Notes under the pieces: model-generated
Told to the model about the DNA's origin: nothing
The model's input: the letters and a program-made list of their open reading frames with translations, nothing else
Databases searched by the model: none
Shown here: in pieces, positions 23,100 through 26,144 of the stretch
How positions within the stretch are numbered: the stretch's first letter is position 1
How the letters are laid out: each line of letters opens with the position of its first letter
Program-made: the position numbers and the translations under genes
Source: a virus
DNA length: 26,144 nucleotides
Direction: 5' to 3' (one strand)
Virus record (IMG/VR): IMGVR_UViG_3300009410_000009
Location: 1-26,144 of that record

Positions 23100-23516
23100 A
23101 TGAGTTCACTTCGAGATCAGAAAAAAGTTGAGAAGTTACAGAAGAAAATATATAAGATTGAAAGCAAAAATGGTAACTTTTGGTCTAATGGAATCAACGA
23201 AAAAGAATACTTATTAATTATATCAACTACTATGTTCTTTGCATTTGTAGCAACTGGATTGATTATGCTCCTACTAGGTAAAGAAATCGATGAAATGTAT
23301 CTATCGCTATTAGATATGGTAAGTCCAGTTGTAATGCTCATTGTTGGAAGTGTGTTTGCAGTCACTGGAGTTCAAGCATTTACTAATAGAAAATCAAGCT
23401 CAGTTGAAATTAATAGAAGTCAAAATACGAATCAAATGCAAAATCAACCTTCCAATCACACAAACTTTGAAACTCAAACTCAGTCTACAGATATAAATAA
23501 TGATAGTTATCTATAA
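23100..23516 (+). CDS. Two-helix membrane protein of the lysis cassette
   Basis: 138 aa, ATG with AAGGGG about 9 nt upstream. A basic N-terminus (~1-30) precedes two transmembrane helices (~37-60, EYLLIISTTMFFAFVATGLI; ~73-95, VSPVVMLIVGSVFAVTGVQ) and a long Asn/Gln/Ser/Thr-rich soluble tail with no structure. The short loop between helices and its neighbours suggest a second holin or an antiholin. Alternatively it is an unrelated membrane protein carried in the same operon. I do not recognise the family. Confidence 0.6.
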   Translation: MSSLRDQKKVEKLQKKIYKIESKNGNFWSNGINEKEYLLIISTTMFFAFVATGLIMLLLGKEIDEMYLSLLDMVSPVVMLIVGSVFAVTGVQAFTNRKSSSVEINRSQNTNQMQNQPSNHTNFETQTQSTDINNDSYL

Positions 23517-23529
23517 GGGGAGATACTAA

Positions 23530-23871
23530 ATGGAAGATTATCTAATAAAAGGTTTAAGCTACTTAGCAGTCGCATTGATTAATGTGGTTATTTACTATGT
23601 TGCTATGTTTCTACGTAAGCATAAAGTTGTTCAAGAATTAAACGCACATAAAGAGCTAGTAAAAATAGCAGTTGTAGCTATCCAACAAGCTTATGAATCT
23701 TTAGATGGAAGTAGAAAATTTGAACTAGCTAAAGATTGGGTAATTAATGCTGCAAATGAAAAAGGTTTGAAGATTTCAGATAAGGAGATTGAATTCCTCA
23801 TTGACAGTACTGTAAAGGAATTAAAGACAAGTATGGTTGGATGGGAAAAGATTATAAAAATAAATAACTAA
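23530..23871 (+). CDS. Holin, LL-H type
   Basis: 113 aa, ATG after AAGGGGAG. One N-terminal transmembrane helix (~residues 8-28, GLSYLAVALINVVIYYVAMF) is followed by a charged helical body. The pattern ELVKIAVVAIQQAYESLDGSRKFELAKDWV, then GLKISDKEIEFLIDSTVKEL, matches the phage holin family of Lactobacillus phage LL-H (Phage_holin_6-type). It would gather in the membrane and release the amidase at the set time. It lies 13 nt after the previous gene and is followed by a terminator and then the endonuclease. Confidence 0.75.
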   Translation: MEDYLIKGLSYLAVALINVVIYYVAMFLRKHKVVQELNAHKELVKIAVVAIQQAYESLDGSRKFELAKDWVINAANEKGLKISDKEIEFLIDSTVKELKTSMVGWEKIIKINN

Positions 23872-23878
23872 ATATTTA
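23859..23878 (+). repeat. AT-rich repeat, variant
   Basis: AAATAAATAACTAAATATTT differs from the 13-base core at one position. It overlaps the holin stop codon and lies just before a terminator. Confidence 0.5.
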
Positions 23879-23885
23879 ACTCGTG

Positions 23886-23914
23886 AGACTGCACATTTTT
23901 GTGTGGTCTTTTTT
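23886..23914 (+). terminator. Intrinsic terminator between holin and endonuclease
   Basis: AGACTGCACA (23886-23895) pairs with TGTGTGGTCT (23900-23909), with two G-U pairs, and is followed by TTTTTT. It would lower read-through into the endonuclease and amidase genes. Confidence 0.75.
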
Positions 23915-23958
23915 GTTGCATCAACTTATCAATCATCAAATGGAGGAATCAATAGGGA

Positions 23959-24789
23959 ATGAGTAATAGCAAAATAGCATACAGACTAAAAAAGGCTGTT
24001 TTCAATAGTTCAAACAAAGATTTTAATAAAAAAGGAATATATAGAGTCTTCAATGCAATTACCAACAAATCTTACATCGGGAAAACAGAAAAAAGTTTTA
24101 GAGAGCGATTAAATTCACATATAAAAACACTAAATAGCAAAACTCACCATAACAAACATTTACAAACATCCTTCAATAACCAAGGGGAATACTTTTGTTT
24201 TGAAATTATAGAATCTTTTGATAATAATTCGGATGTAGATTTAAATAGTTTAGAAATGTATTACATAAGAGAATACGATAGCTACAAGAATGGGTATAAC
24301 CAGACTTTGGGTGGAGAAGGTTTGTTAGGTGTTGTGGTATCAGAAGAAACTAAAATGAAAGTGTTAAAAGCGAACAAAGGAATGTTTTATGGTGAATCGC
24401 ATTCCCAATCTAAAGTAAAAGAGGAAGACGTAATATCTATTTGCAAGATGATAATAGATGGAAAAACAAACAATGAAATTTCACACGAACTAGATATTAG
24501 TTCATCAATAATTAGGCATATAAGAAATGGAGATAGGTGGAGTCATGTAGTCAGTGATTACATGAGTAAGTTTCCCCCTAAAAGAAGGAATCAAACTATA
24601 ACAAATGACCTAAAGGAAAGTCTATATACTCCAGAATACGTGTTTAATCTATACAAAACTATTAAAAATAAAGAAAAGGTAGCGAAGAAGTTAGGTGTTA
24701 GAAATACATTTATTACAAAAAGATTAAGAGAATATGAGGTGAAAACAGGTGAATTTTCCAATAAGAAAGAAACTAGTACCTCAAAGTAA
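23959..24789 (+). CDS. Free-standing GIY-YIG homing endonuclease
   Basis: 276 aa, ATG with GGAGG (23942-23946) about 12 nt upstream. Residues 25-120 are a GIY-YIG nuclease: Gly26-Ile27-Tyr28, Tyr39-Ile40-Gly41, Arg48/Arg50 with His54, the metal ligand Glu99 (SLEMYYI), and Asn114 in NGYNQTLGGEG. Residues ~125-145 resemble a NUMOD3-like segment (SEETKMKVLKANKG). Residues ~155-200 and 225-265 are helix-turn-helix DNA-binding units. Such enzymes spread by cutting phages that lack them. Here it is wedged between holin and endolysin, and its 3' end contains the start region of the amidase gene, a 41-nt overlap in another frame. Confidence 0.88.
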   Translation: MSNSKIAYRLKKAVFNSSNKDFNKKGIYRVFNAITNKSYIGKTEKSFRERLNSHIKTLNSKTHHNKHLQTSFNNQGEYFCFEIIESFDNNSDVDLNSLEMYYIREYDSYKNGYNQTLGGEGLLGVVVSEETKMKVLKANKGMFYGESHSQSKVKEEDVISICKMIIDGKTNNEISHELDISSSIIRHIRNGDRWSHVVSDYMSKFPPKRRNQTITNDLKESLYTPEYVFNLYKTIKNKEKVAKKLGVRNTFITKRLREYEVKTGEFSNKKETSTSK

Positions 24790-25570
24790 ATACTCAATCA
24801 AATGTCCATATAAAATGGATGCTGAATTTATCACAATACACAATACATATAACAATGCTAGTGCAAACAATGAGGTTAATTACATGATTAACAATAATAA
24901 TTCAACATCGTTCCATTTCGCCATTGATAACAAAGAGGTTGTTCAGGCTATTCCCTTGAACAGAAACGCTTGGGCATCAGGTGACGGTAGCAAAGGTGAT
25001 GGTAATAGAAAATCAATACATATTGAAATTTGCCATAGTAAATCAGGTGGAGAGTTGTATAAGAAGGCAGAACAACTGTCCATTAAATTTATTGCACAAT
25101 TGCTTCATGAACGTGGATGGGGCATTGATCGTGTAAAATCGCACAAGTATTGGACTGAGGTTGGTGTCAACAAAGGATACTCTACCTATGTTAAAAATTG
25201 TCCACATCGTATTTTGGACGAGGGTAGATGGCAATCCGTATTAAATGAGATTGAAAAAGAATTAAAATTTTTAAATGGAAGTATATCTATTGCCAAAGGT
25301 GAGAATCAAAAACTAGAGGAGGTAATGGGAATGAAAATGTCAGACTTTATTACAAATGGAGATATGATTCGTTTGGAAACTGTTTATCGCTATGCTCGTG
25401 TGGATGGATTTTTAAGTGATGACGCTTGGGAAAAGAAGTGTGCCGATAAAACAATTACAGTTGGTGAGGTCTGCTACTTGAACGCATTATTGGATCATCG
25501 AAGACATGGAGTACATAAAAATCAAATTGATGAGTTAACTGCTGAAATTAACCAATTAAAAGGTGAATAA
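24749..25570 (+). CDS. Endolysin: N-acetylmuramoyl-L-alanine amidase
   Basis: 273 aa. The GTG at 24749 is chosen because GAGGTG (24736-24741) stands 7 nt upstream and because the product then starts MNFPIRKKLVPQSKY, aligning with PlyG-type lysins. Residues ~1-165 form an Amidase_2 domain. Zinc ligands are His31 (ITIHNT), His132 (SHKYW) and Cys151 (NCPHR); Glu93 in IHIEIC is the likely catalytic acid. It cuts between MurNAc and L-Ala of the wall. Residues ~180-273 are a separate charged C-terminal region ending in a short coil, probably wall-binding, and unlike the PlyG C-terminus as far as I recall. No signal peptide, so it needs the holin. Confidence 0.88.
   Translation: MNFPIRKKLVPQSKYSIKCPYKMDAEFITIHNTYNNASANNEVNYMINNNNSTSFHFAIDNKEVVQAIPLNRNAWASGDGSKGDGNRKSIHIEICHSKSGGELYKKAEQLSIKFIAQLLHERGWGIDRVKSHKYWTEVGVNKGYSTYVKNCPHRILDEGRWQSVLNEIEKELKFLNGSISIAKGENQKLEEVMGMKMSDFITNGDMIRLETVYRYARVDGFLSDDAWEKKCADKTITVGEVCYLNALLDHRRHGVHKNQIDELTAEINQLKGE
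25315..25333 (+). promoter_or_regulatory. Internal ribosome site and start within the amidase gene
   Basis: AGAGGAGG (25315-25322) is followed by in-frame ATG codons at 25325 and 25331; the second is at ideal 8-nt spacing. Starting at Met195 would give a 79-residue C-terminal fragment (25331-25570). Internal starts that release a free C-terminal domain are known in several phage endolysins. Confidence 0.6.
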
Positions 25571-25574
25571 CTAA

Positions 25575-25722
25575 ACAAGAGAGGGTTAATCCCTCTCTAT
25601 CTTGTGAAGATGATTCATGATGTTGGGATTAATTTGTCCGATTATATGAAAAATATACAATGAAATTTTGGTTTTATCGTGATTCATGAGAGAGGTCTAA
25701 ATTAGGACTTCTCTCTTTTTAT
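25575..25722 (+). terminator. Two hairpins, the second a terminator
   Basis: First hairpin: AGAGAGGG-type stem (AGAGGG/CCCTCT extended by flanking CAAG/CTTG, about 25575-25605) with no T-run. Second: AGAGAGGTC pairs with GACTTCTCT (about 25690-25716) and is followed by TTTTTATA, a good terminator. A 10-base direct repeat, TGATTCATGA, lies at 25611-25620 and 25680-25689, between the hairpins and at the foot of the second. Confidence 0.7.
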
Positions 25723-25726
25723 ATCC

Positions 25727-25742
25727 AAATAAATAACTAATA
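25727..25742 (+). repeat. AT-rich repeat, variant
   Basis: AAATAAATAACTAATA lacks one T of the core. It stands directly before AGGAGG and ends 14 nt before the ATG at 25756. Confidence 0.5.
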
Positions 25743-25755
25743 GGAGGAATTAGAA

Positions 25756-26046
25756 ATGGCATATCGCCTCGGATCAGGATATCTAGGTACGGAGAAATGG
25801 GAGGTCACATCTACAGTTGATACTGAAATCATTCCAAATTCACCTGAAAATTGGACAATGAAATATAACTTATATAAATTCAGTTTCTTTAATCCTGAAA
25901 ATGACGCAACAGTAGTTATCAATAACAAACACACTATATTTATTCCAAGTGGAGCAGGTTTCACTTCAGATAATTTAGATACTCCCATTTATTCATTTGT
26001 AATTAAAGAATCAGGAGTGAAATACTGCTTTATTTCAGCTTATTAG
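25756..26046 (+). CDS. Small phage protein of unknown function
   Basis: 96 aa, ATG 8-9 nt after TAGGAGG. It is beta-rich with aromatic residues (KYNLYKFSFFNPENDATVVINN) and no membrane segment or enzyme motif. The short Gly/Tyr start (MAYRLGSGYLG) and the fold pattern suggest a small structural or host-surface-binding domain. The following gene begins 14 nt later, so the two share a transcript, after a strong terminator. Function unknown. Confidence 0.75.
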   Translation: MAYRLGSGYLGTEKWEVTSTVDTEIIPNSPENWTMKYNLYKFSFFNPENDATVVINNKHTIFIPSGAGFTSDNLDTPIYSFVIKESGVKYCFISAY

Positions 26047-26059
26047 GAGGTGGAAGGAA

Positions 26060-26144
26060 TTGTCTTTCTTTATCAATATCAATAGAACGCCTGTCAATGG
26101 GACGGTAAATACTTATGTACAAGTTTTTACAGCATTGGAAGGAC
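26060..26144 (+). CDS. Start of a further phage structural gene, 3' end outside window
   Basis: TTG at 26060 with AGGAGGTGGAAGG (26045-26057) upstream. The 28 visible codons begin MSFFININRTPVNGTVNTY and run open to the window edge. Too short to assign; it may begin a tail fibre or receptor-binding gene. Confidence 0.6.
   Translation, partial: MSFFININRTPVNGTVNTYVQVFTALEG

Noticed and set aside
1-26144. tRNA genes, CRISPR arrays, insertion sequences, attachment sites
   Set aside because: I saw no cloverleaf, no regularly spaced repeat-spacer array, no transposase and no convincing core site. A systematic search by program was not possible here.

Overview
The window is a compact, AT-rich block of a temperate siphovirus or prophage of a low-GC Gram-positive host. 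It is most likely a Bacillus-type phage of the SPbeta kind, though I identified this from gene content only. Every gene I can support lies on the + strand. It reads as the late region: head-tail connectors, tail tube, tape measure, baseplate and fibre, then lysis. Support for a Bacillus host comes from an endolysin whose N-terminal amidase resembles the B. anthracis gamma-phage lysin PlyG, AGGAGG-type ribosome sites, an LL-H type holin, tyrosine-recombinase genes inside the tail module (as with yomM in SPbeta), and a dispersed AT-rich repeat recalling the SPbeta repeated element.

Layout. 1-3147: six tightly packed or overlapping neck genes, closed by a terminator. 3205-3942: tail tube gene ending in CCC-TAA, with a readable 20-codon +1 extension. 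3943-4472: a palindrome, a twice-frameshifted small gene and a promoter. 4473-5330: Xer-like recombinase with its own promoter and terminator. 5471-6435: two small tail-assembly genes. 6463-11389: an accessory island between these genes and the tape measure gene, holding a second tyrosine recombinase, a structured leader, a DUF5659 protein, a winged-helix Rep-like protein, a 755-aa modular endonuclease-like protein and a small membrane protein. 11438-18105: a tape measure gene split by two group I introns; splicing restores a 2044-aa protein with a lysozyme domain. 18181-22401: a chimeric fibre/baseplate protein, a hub-like protein and a small OB-like protein. 22402-25570: the lysis cassette, with a candidate antisense-strand small RNA, a coiled-coil membrane protein, a two-helix membrane protein, a holin, a GIY-YIG endonuclease and an amidase with an internal ribosome site. 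25571-26144: terminators and the start of the next module.

Three themes tie the window together. (1) An AT-rich motif with core AAATAACTTAATA recurs on the + strand, often 14-27 nt upstream of start codons and once inside an intron loop; it could be a phage operator or a late promoter. (2) Two genes have 11-bp inverted repeats with one arm over the -10 box and the other over the start codon. This would block translation of read-through mRNA but not of mRNA from the local promoter. (3) Selfish DNA is abundant: two introns, two homing-type endonucleases and two recombinases. No tRNA, rRNA, CRISPR or insertion sequence was seen.
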